This document shows positions 7,475 through 17,010 of a stretch of DNA of 64,000 bases, piece after piece (the stretch's first letter is position 1; each line of letters starts with the position of its first letter). The notes beneath the pieces are model-generated. The model was not told the DNA's origin, did no database searches, and worked only from the letters and a program-made list of their open reading frames with translations. The stretch is from Streptomyces sp. HmicA12. Lineage in GTDB: Bacteria > Actinomycetota > Actinomycetes > Streptomycetales > Streptomycetaceae. The position numbers and the translations under genes are program-made. The stretch lies in contig NZ_KB891797.1 in NCBI RefSeq assembly GCF_000373565.1, positions 406,487-470,486 of the forward strand, read 5' to 3'.

Positions 7475-9484
7475 TCACCCGGCTGTGCGCGGGATCCGTT
7501 CCTCCCACGTCCGGTGGAAGACCACCTCGTCCCCGTCCCGGCACACCACCTCGCTGGACGTCACGAACTCACCGGCCGTGCAGGAGATCTCCGAGCGCGT
7601 CGTCACCGTCGCGTCCCACGACATCTCCGGCCGGTGCAGGCGGATCGACCAGTCGGAGCGGGTCCTGGCCGACAGGGGGTCGTCCTCGCGCACCACGTAC
7701 GTCTCCAGCGCGTCCTCGGTGAACTCGAGACCGTCGGGGTAGACGCGGGTGCCGCCGTAGCGCGGGTCGACCTCCAGTTTCCACTCGCCCTTGGCCACGT
7801 CCCGTACGACGAGGCGTTCGGGACGCTGTTCCTCCAGGGAGGCGGGGTACGCGACGCCCAGGGGCTCCGACTGCTCGGGCGCCTCGAAGCGGGCGCCGCC
7901 TCCCGGCTCGGCCGACCTGACCGGGAGTTCGAGCGCGCTGCCCACCGGGTTCAGGGTGAATCCGGCCTCCGAGCCGGGCTGCGGCCACACCCAGGGCCAG
8001 TAGGCCGAGGACACCGCGAGGCGGATGCGGTGGCCGGCCGGGAAGGCGTGGCCGATGCCGTTCAGCTCGAACGTGACGTCCTCGGTGGTGCCCGGCACCC
8101 AGGGCACGTTCGCCGAACGGCCGTGCCGCGCCGACAGGTTGAGCACGCCGCGCGTCACCAGCGTCGACGAGCCGTCCGGCGCGATGTCGCACAGCCGCGC
8201 CACGACCTGCCCGCGGGCGGCCTGCGAGGAGATCCGCAGGGTGACCCGGGGGCGCCCCAACACCCGTACTTCTTGCGGCACTTCGAACTCGAAGCACGCG
8301 CTCTTCGCGTCCTCGTCCCGCTGGTCGGGCGGCAGGTCCGCGTCGTTGCCGAACGGGAAGAAGCGGCCCGCGTCGAGGCCGGTGTGCTGCGGGGAGCGGA
8401 CCAGGACCGGGGCGCCCTGGAGCGCGTAGGAGACCGGGGAGACGTGGGGGGAGGGCCAGGCCGGGTCGCCGACCCAGTGGCCGGGGAGTTCGTCGTAGAC
8501 CGTCGCCGGCGGGTGCGAGTCGCTGAGGTACGAGCGGAGCTTCGGCTCGGACATCACGTCGTTGTCCTCGCCCTTGAGCCAGTGGTCCCACCAGCGCAGC
8601 GTCTCCTGGAGGAAGCCGATCGCGGGTCCCGGCGGCAGGCCGCGGTCCGGGTACTGGTGCGACCACGGGCCGATGAGGCCGCGCACCTGGTCGTCGGGGA
8701 GGTGCTCGACGAGGCGCAGGACCGTGTCGCGGTACGGGTCGTGCCAGCCGCCGACCGCGAGGACGGCGGCCTTGATCGCCGAGTAGTCCTCGCAGACGCT
8801 GCCGTGGCGCCAGTAGTCGTCGCGCGTCTGGTGCCTCAGCCAGGTGTGGATGAAGGGGTCGACGGCCTCCAGGCGCTTGGTCCACATGTCCCGCCAGCCG
8901 TCGCCGACGAACTTCGGGTCCGGCGGGCGCGCGACGAAGGCCAGCATGGTCGCCGCCCAGGCGTGCATGTCGACGGCGAGCACGGAACCGCCCGTGTAGT
9001 GCACGTCGTTGTCGTAGCGGTCGTCCGTGGAGCAGACCGTGACGATCGCCTTCAGCGGCTCGGGGGCGAGCGCCGCGATCTGGAGGGAGTTGAAGCCGCC
9101 CCAGGAGATGCCGAACATGCCGACCTTGCCGGACGACCAGGGCTGCTCCGCGAGCCAGTTCACCACCTCGACCCCGTCGCTCAGCTCCTGCGCGTCGTAC
9201 TCGTCGCCCGGCATGCCCTCGCTGTTGCCGTGGCCGCGGACGTCGACGCGTACGGAGGCGTAGCCGTGGCCCGCGTACCAGGGGTGGCGCTGCCAGTCGC
9301 GCGGCGCCGTCCAGTCGGAGAGCCGGTACGGGAGGTATTCGAGGAGGACCGGGACCGGTTCGTCGGTCACCGGGCGCCAGACGCGCGCGAAGAGCGTCGT
9401 CCCGTCGGAGAGGGGTACGCGAAGGTCCTCGCGGGTCGTCCCGTACGGGAAGTCGGTCTGGATGCTGGGAGAAGCAGGGGTCAT
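7475..9484 (-). CDS. CocE/NonD family hydrolase (X-Pro dipeptidyl-peptidase type)
   Basis: A 669-residue alpha/beta-hydrolase. The nucleophile elbow is MFGISWGGFNSLQ (GxSxGG), after RVDVRGHGNSEG, which is characteristic of the S15/CocE family. AVGGWHDPYRD supplies an acid-site region. A C-terminal jelly-roll X-Pro dipeptidyl-peptidase domain starts near FEFEVPQEVRVLGRP. Members cleave X-Pro peptides or esters. Only 9 bases separate it from the upstream POT peptide transporter, so peptide uptake and cleavage may be coupled; this is inferred. No signal peptide is seen, suggesting a cytosolic enzyme. Confidence 0.88.
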   Translation of the reverse strand: MTPASPSIQTDFPYGTTREDLRVPLSDGTTLFARVWRPVTDEPVPVLLEYLPYRLSDWTAPRDWQRHPWYAGHGYASVRVDVRGHGNSEGMPGDEYDAQELSDGVEVVNWLAEQPWSSGKVGMFGISWGGFNSLQIAALAPEPLKAIVTVCSTDDRYDNDVHYTGGSVLAVDMHAWAATMLAFVARPPDPKFVGDGWRDMWTKRLEAVDPFIHTWLRHQTRDDYWRHGSVCEDYSAIKAAVLAVGGWHDPYRDTVLRLVEHLPDDQVRGLIGPWSHQYPDRGLPPGPAIGFLQETLRWWDHWLKGEDNDVMSEPKLRSYLSDSHPPATVYDELPGHWVGDPAWPSPHVSPVSYALQGAPVLVRSPQHTGLDAGRFFPFGNDADLPPDQRDEDAKSACFEFEVPQEVRVLGRPRVTLRISSQAARGQVVARLCDIAPDGSSTLVTRGVLNLSARHGRSANVPWVPGTTEDVTFELNGIGHAFPAGHRIRLAVSSAYWPWVWPQPGSEAGFTLNPVGSALELPVRSAEPGGGARFEAPEQSEPLGVAYPASLEEQRPERLVVRDVAKGEWKLEVDPRYGGTRVYPDGLEFTEDALETYVVREDDPLSARTRSDWSIRLHRPEMSWDATVTTRSEISCTAGEFVTSSEVVCRDGDEVVFHRTWEERIPRTAG

Positions 9485-9493
9485 GGGAGTACC

Positions 9494-10999
9494 TCAGTGA
9501 ACGGGGTGCATGGTGCGCCGCAACCACGGCGCCAGGGCGATCACGGCGACGCCGACCGCGACGGCGATCGCGCCGTTGACGCCGAAGTAGGCGGGGTTGG
9601 AGACCTCGCCGTACAGCTTGACGGTCTGGGCCTGGATGCCGTTGGCCAGGGCCAGGGAGAGGAACCAGAGCGACATCGTCTGGCTGGCGAAGGCCTTCGG
9701 GGCGAGCTTCGTGGTCGCCGACATGCCCGACGTCTCCAGGAGGATGTCGCCGAGGCCCAGCAGCAGGTACGAGCCGACGATCCACCAGACCGACATCAGG
9801 TACGTGTCGTCGCTGTGCCCGGACGTCGGCAGCACCATGAGGATGAAGGACAGGCCGCCCAGGATCACCCCGATGGCGATCTTGTTGGAGGCGTGCGGCT
9901 GGCGGGGGCCCATCCGGGCCCACACGGCGGCCACGACGGGGGCGAGCGCGACCTCGAAGGCACCGAGCGCGGAGGCGTACCAGCTGGCGGGGAAGTGGAA
10001 GCCGAAGATCTCGGTCCGCGCGTTCGTCGAGGCCAGCAGCATCATCGTCGAGTAGGCCTGGAAGAGGATGAAGTTGAAGGCCACCGACGCCAGGAAGAGG
10101 ACCAGGTAGGGGCGCAGGCGGCCGCGTTCCTCCGCGCTGACCCGGGGACTTTTGAACATCACCGCGAAGTACACGATCGGCGCGATGACGGAGATGATCG
10201 TCAGCAGGTCGACGAAGCGGTCCATGGTCAGCCAGCCCACGATCGCCAGGAGCACGGCGAGCACGGCCACCACGACGACGCCGAGCACGATCATGCGGAT
10301 CGCCCGGCGCATCGCCTCGTCCGGCAGCCGGAACTCGGCGGAGGCCTTGCGCCCGGCCAGGTGACGCCGTCCGAGCACGTACTGGATCAGGCCGAGCGTC
10401 ATGCCGATCGCGGCCGCCGAGAAGCCCCAGTGCCAGCCCTTGTGGTCGCCGAGCCAGCCGGTGATCAGCGGGCCGAGGAACGCGCCGATGTTGATGCCCA
10501 TGTAGTACAGCGCGAAGCCGGCGTCACGGCGCTGGTCCTCGGTGCGGTACAGCTTGCCGACCATGGTGGCCACGTTCGGCTTGAGCAGGCCGGTGCCGGC
10601 GCTGATCAGGCCGAGGCCCACCCAGGTCATCGTGGTCGTCGGCACCGCCATGGCGTAGTGGCCGCAGGCGATGAGGATGCCGCCCCACAGCACGGCCCGG
10701 TACGAGCCGAGCATCCGGTCGGCGAGCCAGCCGCCCGCGACGGAGACCAGGTAGACGAGGGTTCCGTACGCCGCCGAGACCGATGCCGCCGTGCCGGGGT
10801 TCATCCCCAGGCCGCCGTGTGCGACGGTGTCGACGAAGTACAGGACGAGGATGGCCTGCATGCCCAGGAACGAGAACCGCTCCCAGACCTCCAGACCCGA
10901 CAGGGTCAGCAGCCCGCGCGGCTGCCCGAAGAAGGCGGTGTCGTCACCCGGTGGCGGCTGGTCCGCCGCGCTCTCGTTGTCGGTGGCAGTGCGGGACAA
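9494..10999 (-). CDS. POT family proton-dependent oligopeptide transporter
   Basis: A 501-residue major-facilitator protein with about 14 hydrophobic segments. Family signatures near the N-terminus are GLEVWERFSFLGMQAIL (the ExxER-type PTR2 motif), GGWLADRMLGSYRAV, and GLLKPNVATMVGKLY followed by DAGFALYYMGINIGAFLGPL. It imports di- and tripeptides with protons. The best start is TTG at 10999, 8 bases after GGGAG, giving MSRTATDNESAADQ; an in-frame GTG four codons earlier overlaps the ribosome site. It begins a two-gene leftward operon with the CocE-type hydrolase and is divergent from the polyprenyl synthase. Confidence 0.9.
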   Translation of the reverse strand: MSRTATDNESAADQPPPGDDTAFFGQPRGLLTLSGLEVWERFSFLGMQAILVLYFVDTVAHGGLGMNPGTAASVSAAYGTLVYLVSVAGGWLADRMLGSYRAVLWGGILIACGHYAMAVPTTTMTWVGLGLISAGTGLLKPNVATMVGKLYRTEDQRRDAGFALYYMGINIGAFLGPLITGWLGDHKGWHWGFSAAAIGMTLGLIQYVLGRRHLAGRKASAEFRLPDEAMRRAIRMIVLGVVVVAVLAVLLAIVGWLTMDRFVDLLTIISVIAPIVYFAVMFKSPRVSAEERGRLRPYLVLFLASVAFNFILFQAYSTMMLLASTNARTEIFGFHFPASWYASALGAFEVALAPVVAAVWARMGPRQPHASNKIAIGVILGGLSFILMVLPTSGHSDDTYLMSVWWIVGSYLLLGLGDILLETSGMSATTKLAPKAFASQTMSLWFLSLALANGIQAQTVKLYGEVSNPAYFGVNGAIAVAVGVAVIALAPWLRRTMHPVH

Positions 11000-11233
11000 A
11001 GGGCACACTCCCGGTCTTATCGGATGATGAAGAACATACCGGGGGTGTCTGGGGCCCGCCCGATCTGGCCTGCACGGGCAGGCGCCCCGTGTGATCGAAA
11101 CGCGACCGGATACGCTGACTTGAGTGATGGCAGCGACACATCGACAAACCGTGTCATCGACCGAATGATCGAACAGATCGACCGCGTTTAGCCATGTGAT
11201 CGTCGTGATCGTCAGCAGACAGGAGACCCACTC

Positions 11234-12244
11234 GTGACCGTCGTCGGGACTTTCGGTCTTAGCGTGCGGGACCAGGCTCTCGAAGCCGATGTCCAGGCCG
11301 GTTTGACGGCTGTCGAGGAGGGACTGCTCGAAGCCACCAAGAGCGAGGTTCCCTTCATCACGGAGGCCGCTCAGCACCTGGTGCGAGCCGGGGGCAAGCG
11401 GTTCAGGCCGCTGCTCGTGACGCTCTCCGCGCAGTTCGGCGACCCGTACGCCCAGGGCGTCGTGCCCTCGGCCGTCGTCGTCGAGCTCACGCACCTCGCG
11501 ACGCTGTACCACGACGACGTGATGGACGAGGCGGACGTGCGCCGCGGGGTGCCCAGCGCCAACACCCGCTGGGGCAACTCGGTGGCCGTGCTCACCGGCG
11601 ACTTCCTCTTCGCCCGCGCCTCGCACATTCTGGCCGATCTCGGCCCGGACGCCGTACGGATCCAGGCGGAGGCGTTCGAGCGCCTGGTCACCGGCCAGAT
11701 CCTGGAGACCGCGGGCCCGGCCGACGGCCGCGACCCGGTCGACCACTACCTGGACGTCCTCGCCGGCAAGACCGGCTCGCTGATCGCCGTGGCCTGCCGT
11801 TTCGGCGCCATGATGTCCGGCGCCGAGGAGACCGTCGTCGACGTCCTCACCCAGTACGGGGAGCGGCTCGGCGTCGCCTTCCAGCTCGCCGACGACGTGC
11901 TCGACATCGCCTCCGACTCGCACGAGTCCGGCAAGACGCCGGGGACCGACCTGCGCGAGGGCATTCCCACGCTGCCGGTGCTGCGGCTGCGCGAGCGCGC
12001 CGAGAGGCTCGGGCTGCCCGAGGACAAGGCGCTCGTCGAGCTCCTCGACGCGGACCTGTCCGACGACGACCGGCTCGCCGAGGCCGTCTCCCGGCTGCGC
12101 GCCCACCCGGCCCTCGACCAGGCCCGCCGCGACACGGTCCGGTACGCGGAGGATGCCCGCTCGGCCCTCGCCCCGCTCCCGGAGTGCGAGGCGAAGGCGG
12201 CGCTGATGGAGCTGTGCGACGCGGTGGTCCACCGCGCCGGTTAG
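11234..12244 (+). CDS. Long-chain polyprenyl diphosphate synthase
   Basis: A trans-prenyltransferase that extends an allylic diphosphate with isopentenyl units to the C35-C45 side chain of menaquinone. The 336-residue product has LYHDDVMDEADVRRG (first aspartate-rich motif, DDxxD), GGKRFRPLL (diphosphate-binding Arg/Lys), and QLADDVLDI with TPGTDLREG (second aspartate-rich region). Small residues before the first motif fit a long-chain product. GTG 11234 follows AGGAGA at 8-base spacing. The quinone product would serve the respiratory complex encoded further right. The upstream intergenic region holds several GATCG repeats of unknown meaning. Confidence 0.88.
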   Translation: MTVVGTFGLSVRDQALEADVQAGLTAVEEGLLEATKSEVPFITEAAQHLVRAGGKRFRPLLVTLSAQFGDPYAQGVVPSAVVVELTHLATLYHDDVMDEADVRRGVPSANTRWGNSVAVLTGDFLFARASHILADLGPDAVRIQAEAFERLVTGQILETAGPADGRDPVDHYLDVLAGKTGSLIAVACRFGAMMSGAEETVVDVLTQYGERLGVAFQLADDVLDIASDSHESGKTPGTDLREGIPTLPVLRLRERAERLGLPEDKALVELLDADLSDDDRLAEAVSRLRAHPALDQARRDTVRYAEDARSALAPLPECEAKAALMELCDAVVHRAG

Positions 12245-12356
12245 ACCTGCTCGGGCGGCGTCTCCCCTACGGGGTGGGGGCGGCGTTGCCCCGCCGTGTC
12301 ATCCCGTAGGTGTACGCGGAGTTGATCCCGCGGTCTGACGCCTCCGCGTGGCCGGT

Positions 12357-12388
12357 TTGGTCAGATTGAGTACACCACTCCTGACCAA
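12357..12388. promoter_or_regulatory. 8-bp inverted repeat upstream of the LolA-like gene
   Basis: TTGGTCAG at 12357-12364 and CTGACCAA at 12381-12388 form a perfect inverted repeat with a 16-base spacer. It lies about 120 bases before the ATG in a 264-base intergenic region where I see nothing else of note. A regulator site for the downstream gene is possible; no regulator gene is adjacent. Confidence 0.35.
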
Positions 12389-12508
12389 TTCGGGTGAGAA
12401 TGGCGGCTTGGGGTGGACGCGCATCAGCGTGCAAGAACGAGTGCGTAGAAGTGCGACGAGTGCACAGGACGGTAAGCCGCCGCCGATCACGGAGGTAGGG
12501 CAACAGAC

Positions 12509-13780
12509 ATGGCACCGTACGAGAGCGAAGACAGCCAGGGCGCGGATCAGCACGCGGATCAGCACGCCGGCCGGAGCGCCGTGCGTCGCAGGGCCGCCCG
12601 GTACGTGGTCCCGGTGGCCGTGCTGGGGGTGGCCGCGGCGACGATCGGCCTCGTCCCGGCGCTCGCCGACTCCGGCGACCCGGACCTGCCGAAGGTCACC
12701 GCGCAGGAGCTCATCGAGAAGATCGCCGCGTCGGACACCGAGCAGCTGTCCGGCACCGTCAAGATCCACACGGATCTGGGGCTGCCCTCGCTGGGCGGCG
12801 CCGCGTCCTCGTTCGGGGGCGGCGGAGGCGGCGGCAAGGGCGACGGTTCCTCGGCCGACCCGAAGACGAAACTGACCGAGCTGGCGAGCGGCACGCACAC
12901 GCTGCGCGTCGCCGCGGACGGCGAGAACCGGCAGAAGTTGTCGATCCTCGACGACGCCGCCGAGTACAGCGTGATCCACAACGGCGACGACGTGTGGGCG
13001 TACGACAGCGCGTCGGACGAGGCGTACCACGCGAAGGCGGACCAGGCGTCCGGCAAGGACCAGAAGGCGGAGAAGGGCGCGAAGGGCGCGAAGGGCTCGG
13101 GGGTTCCCGCCACGCCCAAGGAGCTGACGGACGAGATCCTCAAGGCGTCCGGGGACACCACGTCGATCACGGTCGACGGTACGGCGCAGGTCGCGGGCCG
13201 GGACGCGTACCGGTTGCAGATCAAGCCCAAGCAGTCCGGCTCGACGGTCGGCGCGGTCACCGTGTCCGTGGACGCGAAGACCGGTACGCCGCTGAAGTTC
13301 ACGCTGACCCCGGCGAGCGGCGGCGCGGCCGTCGTCGACGCGGGATTCACCAGCGTCGACTTCGCCAAGCCTTCGGCGGCCACGTTCGACTTCAAGCCGT
13401 CGAAGGGCACGAAGGTCACCGAGGCCGACGAACTGTCGACGCAGGACCACCAGGGCCGCGGCAAGGCGCCCGAGGAGTTCAAGGGCGCCGAGAGCCTCGA
13501 CGGGCTGAACGTCATCGGTGAGGGCTGGACCTCGATCGCCGAGCTGAAGCTCCCGAAGGACTCGGGTGCGGCGGGTCTGGCCTCGGGCACCGGCTCCGCG
13601 GACATGCCGGCCGAGGCGCAGAACTTCCTGAGCTCGCTCGGGGACCGCGTCTCCGGCACGTTCGGCTCGGGCACGGTCTACTCGACGCGCCTGGTCAACG
13701 TGCTGGTCACGCAGGACGGCACGGTCTACGCCGGCGCGGTCACCAAGGAAGCGCTGGTGAAGGCGGCCGACGCGGCCTGA
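12509..13780 (+). CDS. LolA-like secreted or membrane-anchored protein
   Basis: A 423-residue protein with a basic N-terminus and one hydrophobic segment (residues 30-52, VVPVAVLGVAAATIGLVPAL) acting as signal or anchor, so the bulk is extracytoplasmic. The remainder is beta-rich and resembles the LolA/LppX-like fold of actinobacterial proteins annotated as outer-membrane lipoprotein carrier LolA. Examples are LTELASGTHTLRVAADGENRQ and DDVWAYDSASDEAYH. A flexible insert is rich in Lys and Gly (KDQKAEKGAKGAKGSG). No lipobox Cys is visible. An ABC ATPase and permease follow within 70 bases, so the three may form a lipid or polyketide export unit; this is inferred. Confidence 0.65.
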   Translation: MAPYESEDSQGADQHADQHAGRSAVRRRAARYVVPVAVLGVAAATIGLVPALADSGDPDLPKVTAQELIEKIAASDTEQLSGTVKIHTDLGLPSLGGAASSFGGGGGGGKGDGSSADPKTKLTELASGTHTLRVAADGENRQKLSILDDAAEYSVIHNGDDVWAYDSASDEAYHAKADQASGKDQKAEKGAKGAKGSGVPATPKELTDEILKASGDTTSITVDGTAQVAGRDAYRLQIKPKQSGSTVGAVTVSVDAKTGTPLKFTLTPASGGAAVVDAGFTSVDFAKPSAATFDFKPSKGTKVTEADELSTQDHQGRGKAPEEFKGAESLDGLNVIGEGWTSIAELKLPKDSGAAGLASGTGSADMPAEAQNFLSSLGDRVSGTFGSGTVYSTRLVNVLVTQDGTVYAGAVTKEALVKAADAA

Positions 13781-13850
13781 ACACACGGCAGTTGACGGTG
13801 TGGGGGGCGGTGCGCGAGGCCCCCCGCACCGGCACGTACGAGGGAGGGGC

Positions 13851-14810
13851 ATGGCGGCGCCGGCCGACGAGGCTGTCCCGGTCATCGAGACCCGGGATCT
13901 CACCAAGCGGTACCGCGGCGGCCAGTTGGCCGTCGACGGGCTCAGTCTGACCGTCCCGGAAGGTGCCGTCTTCGGCTTCCTCGGGCCGAACGGTTCGGGC
14001 AAGACCACCACCATCCGCATGCTGATGGGCCTGATCGAGCCGACCTCCGGCACGGCCCGGCTGCTCGGCAGCCCCGTGCCGCGCGCCACGCGCAGCGTCC
14101 TGCCGCAGGTGGGCGCGCTGATCGAGGGCCCGGCCCTGTACGGGTTCCTGTCCGGCCGCGACAACCTGCTGCGCTACGACTCCGCCGACCCCACGGCCGA
14201 CCCGCGCACCCGCACGGTGCGGGTCGCGCAGGCGCTGGACCGGGTGGGCCTGACGGCCGCCGCGGCCAAGAAGGCGAAGGCGTACTCGCTCGGCATGAAG
14301 CAGCGCCTGGGGCTGGCCGCCGCGCTGCTCCAGCCGCGCCGCCTGCTCGTCCTGGACGAGCCGACGAACGGTCTGGACCCCCAGGGCATGCGCGAAATCA
14401 GGACTCTTGTGCGGGAGTTGGCGTCCGACGGCACCACCGTCTTCCTCTCCTCGCACCTCCTCGACGAGATCGAGCAGGTCTGCACACACGCGGCCGTGAT
14501 GGCGCGGGGCCGCCTCGTCACCCAGGGCCCGGTCGCCGAACTCGCCGCGGGAGCACGCGGAAAGCTCACCGTCACCACTCCGGACACGGGCGACACCGTC
14601 CGCGTACTGAAGGAGCACGGCATCACGGTCATCGACACCGCCGAGGACGGGGTGACGGCCGAACCGCCGCCCCCGGAGACGGACCTGGCGGATCTGAACA
14701 CGGCGCTGGTGGAGGCGGGCGTGCGCGTGCGCGGCTTCGGCGTCGAGCGGGCCTCGCTGGAGGACGCGTTCGTGGCGCTGACGGGGGAGGGCTTCGATGT
14801 CGCGGGCTGA
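13851..14810 (+). CDS. ABC transporter ATP-binding protein (drug/antibiotic export type)
   Basis: A 319-residue ATPase of the DrrA/CcmA export class. It has Walker A GPNGSGKTT, signature YSLGMKQRLGLA, Walker B RLLVLDEPTNGLDP and the H-loop SSHLLDEI. Its C-terminal extension of about 80 residues is typical of the DrrA group. ATG 13851 lies just after AGGGAGG. It overlaps the permease gene by 14 bases, showing translational coupling. Cargo is unknown. Confidence 0.92.
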   Translation: MAAPADEAVPVIETRDLTKRYRGGQLAVDGLSLTVPEGAVFGFLGPNGSGKTTTIRMLMGLIEPTSGTARLLGSPVPRATRSVLPQVGALIEGPALYGFLSGRDNLLRYDSADPTADPRTRTVRVAQALDRVGLTAAAAKKAKAYSLGMKQRLGLAAALLQPRRLLVLDEPTNGLDPQGMREIRTLVRELASDGTTVFLSSHLLDEIEQVCTHAAVMARGRLVTQGPVAELAAGARGKLTVTTPDTGDTVRVLKEHGITVIDTAEDGVTAEPPPPETDLADLNTALVEAGVRVRGFGVERASLEDAFVALTGEGFDVAG

Positions 14811-15687
14811 GGCGCCCACGAAGGCGCCCGTACGGACGTCGGCGCGGCCCGTCCGTCTCGTCTGGTCGCTCGGTCTGCTGCGCAGCGAGCTGGTGACCAC
14901 GTTCCGCCGCTGGCGCACCCTCGCGCTGCTCGCGGTCCTGGCGGGCGTCCCGATCCTGATCGGCGTCGCGGTGAAGATCGAGACGAGTGACGGTTCGACG
15001 TTCGGCGGGGGCGGCGGCCCGGCGTTCATCGCGCAGATCACGAACAACGGCCTGTTCCTCGTCTTCACCTCGCTCGCGGCGACCCTGCCCTTCTTCCTTC
15101 CCATGTCGGTCGGCGTCGTCGCGGGCGACGCGATCGCGGGCGAGGCGAACGCCGGGACGCTCCGCTACCTCCTCGTGGCCCCCGCGGGCCGCACCCGCCT
15201 CCTGCTCACCAAGTACGCGACGACGATGGCGTTCTGCGTCGTGGCGACCCTGCTCGTGGCGGTCTCGGCGCTCGTCACCGGCGCGGTCCTCTTCCCGCTC
15301 GGCGACCTGGTCACCATCTCCGGTACGCGGATCGGCTTCGCGGAAGGGCTGTGGCGGGCGTTCCTCATCGCGCTGGTCGTGGCGGCCTCCCTCGTCGGGA
15401 TCGCCGCGCTCGGCCTGTTCGTCTCGACGCTCACCAGCAGCGGCATCGCGGCGATGGCGACGACGGTGGGCCTGCTGATCACGGTCCAGATCCTCGACCA
15501 GATCCCCCAGCTCCACGCGATCCAGCCGTACTTCTTCTCGCACCACTGGCTGTCCTTCGCCGACCTGATGCGGGAGCCGGTCTACTGGGACGAACTGGTC
15601 AAGAACCTGGAACTGCAGGCGCTGTACGCGGCGGTGTTCGGGTCGGCGGCGTGGGCGCGGTTCACGGCGAAGGACATCACGGCGTAG
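14797..15687 (+). CDS. ABC-2 type transporter permease
   Basis: A 296-residue integral membrane protein with about six hydrophobic segments (for example LALLAVLAGVPILIGVAV and FCVVATLLVAVSALVTGAV). The loop GDAIAGEANAGTLRYLLVAPAGRTRLL is the conserved ABC-2 cytosolic motif. The start overlaps the end of the ATPase gene, so the two subunits should be made together. It forms an exporter with that ATPase. The substrate cannot be read. Confidence 0.9.
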   Translation: MSRAEAPTKAPVRTSARPVRLVWSLGLLRSELVTTFRRWRTLALLAVLAGVPILIGVAVKIETSDGSTFGGGGGPAFIAQITNNGLFLVFTSLAATLPFFLPMSVGVVAGDAIAGEANAGTLRYLLVAPAGRTRLLLTKYATTMAFCVVATLLVAVSALVTGAVLFPLGDLVTISGTRIGFAEGLWRAFLIALVVAASLVGIAALGLFVSTLTSSGIAAMATTVGLLITVQILDQIPQLHAIQPYFFSHHWLSFADLMREPVYWDELVKNLELQALYAAVFGSAAWARFTAKDITA

Positions 15688-15761
15688 GCGCCTCACAATC
15701 CGGTGCGCTGTCTTGTCGAACCACTGGGACGTACACGTCATCCAGCGACAGGGAGTTCACC

Positions 15762-16391
15762 ATGACCACCTCGATGCCCGCCGCGCCGTTCACCGCCCCG
15801 GCGTCCGAAGAGCGCCTGGTGCGGGCGGCCGCCGCGCTGACCGCGCACGGCTTCACCGTGGAGATCCTCGACGACGCCGCCGCCGCGCGGGCCCGGGTCG
15901 CGGACCTGATCCCGGCCGGCGCCGGTGTGTTCACCGGGGCCAGCGAGACCCTCCGGCTGTCCGGCATCGCCGAGGACATCAACGACAGCGGCCGCTACGA
16001 CGCCGTCCGGCCGCGCGTCCTGGCCATGGACCGTGCGACCCGGACGGACGAGATACGGCGGCTGACGGCCGTCCCCGACGTCGTCGTGAGCAGCGTCCAC
16101 GCGGTCACCGAGACCGGTTCCCTCGTGATCGCCTCGGGCAGCGGGAGCCAGCTGCCCGGCCAGGCCGGGGGCGCCGCCCGCGCGATCTGGGTCGTCGGGG
16201 CGCAGAAGGTGGTCCCGGACCTGGGCACCGCGCTGCGCCGCGTCGAGGACCACTGCCTCCCGCTGGAGAGCGCCCGCACCCAGGAGGCCTACGGCTGGCC
16301 CAGCGCCGTCAACCGGCTCCTCGTCCTCCACGCGGAGCACCGGCCCGGGCGCGGCACCGTCCTCCTGCTGCGCGAAGCCATCGGCTTCTGA
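15762..16391 (+). CDS. LUD domain protein (LutC/YkgG-like)
   Basis: A 209-residue protein of the LUD family. GVFTGASETLRLSGIAEDIN and SSVHAVTETGSLVIASGSGSQ are characteristic segments, the latter being the family's glycine-rich E-T-G-S motif. LutC-type proteins take part in lactate oxidation with LutA and LutB iron-sulfur partners. Neither partner is adjacent, so this stand-alone copy may do something else. ATG 15762 lies 6 bases after GGGAG. It is convergent with the flavodoxin-fold reductase, 7 bases apart. Confidence 0.82.
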   Translation: MTTSMPAAPFTAPASEERLVRAAAALTAHGFTVEILDDAAAARARVADLIPAGAGVFTGASETLRLSGIAEDINDSGRYDAVRPRVLAMDRATRTDEIRRLTAVPDVVVSSVHAVTETGSLVIASGSGSQLPGQAGGAARAIWVVGAQKVVPDLGTALRRVEDHCLPLESARTQEAYGWPSAVNRLLVLHAEHRPGRGTVLLLREAIGF

Positions 16392-16398
16392 CGACCGG

Positions 16399-16983
16399 CT
16401 ACCGCTCGTACGGGAATCGGGCGAGCGGCGCCTCCCGCGTGAAGAACGTCTTGGCGCTCCGCAGGGCCTCCTCGTCCTTGAGCACGTCGCCGGGCCTGCT
16501 GCCGTTGCCGAGCAGGACGCCGCCGAAGTGCATGCCCATGTACGCGGCCGAGTTGTTGAGGGTGCCGATCAGCGGGTCCGCGACCTCGGACTCCTCGTGC
16601 GCGAGCGCGGTGACGCCCCACAGGGTGCGGCCCGCGAGGGTCTTCTTGAAGTCGATGCCCGGGGTGCGCAGCCAGCCCGACCAGTGGTCCAGGTAGCGCT
16701 TCGTGGCGGCGGAGACCGAGTACCAGTACAGCGGCGAGGCGATGACGATGTCGGTCGCGGCGAGCGTCGCGTCCAGGAGCAGCGCGGTGTTGTCGCCCTC
16801 GGGGCGGACGTGGTCGCTGTCGTGGCGCAGGTCCTCGAAGTCGGGGAGGGGGGTCTTCGACAGGTCGATCCAGCGCTGGGTGACGTCCGGGGGGAGCTGT
16901 TCGGCGGCCTTGCGGGCGAGGATCTCGGTGTTTCCGTCGGGGCGGCTGCTGCCGAGGACGAACAGGAAATCGCGGGTGGGCAT
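16399..16983 (-). CDS. NAD(P)H-dependent flavodoxin-fold oxidoreductase
   Basis: A 194-residue FMN reductase-like protein. FVLGSSRPDGNTE near the N-terminus is the phosphate-binding loop of the NAD(P)H-dehydrogenase (quinone) and FMN-reductase group. IVIASPLYWYSVSAATKRYLD contributes the flavin-binding Tyr/Trp region. It probably carries out two-electron reduction of quinones or azo/nitro compounds. ATG 16983 follows GAGGGGAA. A perfect 14-bp-arm palindrome 28-60 bases upstream suggests control by a dimeric repressor such as a MarR-type protein, although no regulator gene is adjacent. Confidence 0.82.
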   Translation of the reverse strand: MPTRDFLFVLGSSRPDGNTEILARKAAEQLPPDVTQRWIDLSKTPLPDFEDLRHDSDHVRPEGDNTALLLDATLAATDIVIASPLYWYSVSAATKRYLDHWSGWLRTPGIDFKKTLAGRTLWGVTALAHEESEVADPLIGTLNNSAAYMGMHFGGVLLGNGSRPGDVLKDEEALRSAKTFFTREAPLARFPYER

Positions 16984-17010
16984 GGCTTCCCCTCGGTACG
17001 GTACGGGATG

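Noticed and set aside
6812..11191. A 1459-codon open frame on the + strand
   Set aside because: It runs antisense to the CocE hydrolase and POT transporter and has Arg/His/Val-rich composition typical of high-GC shadow frames. The opposite strand has clear families.
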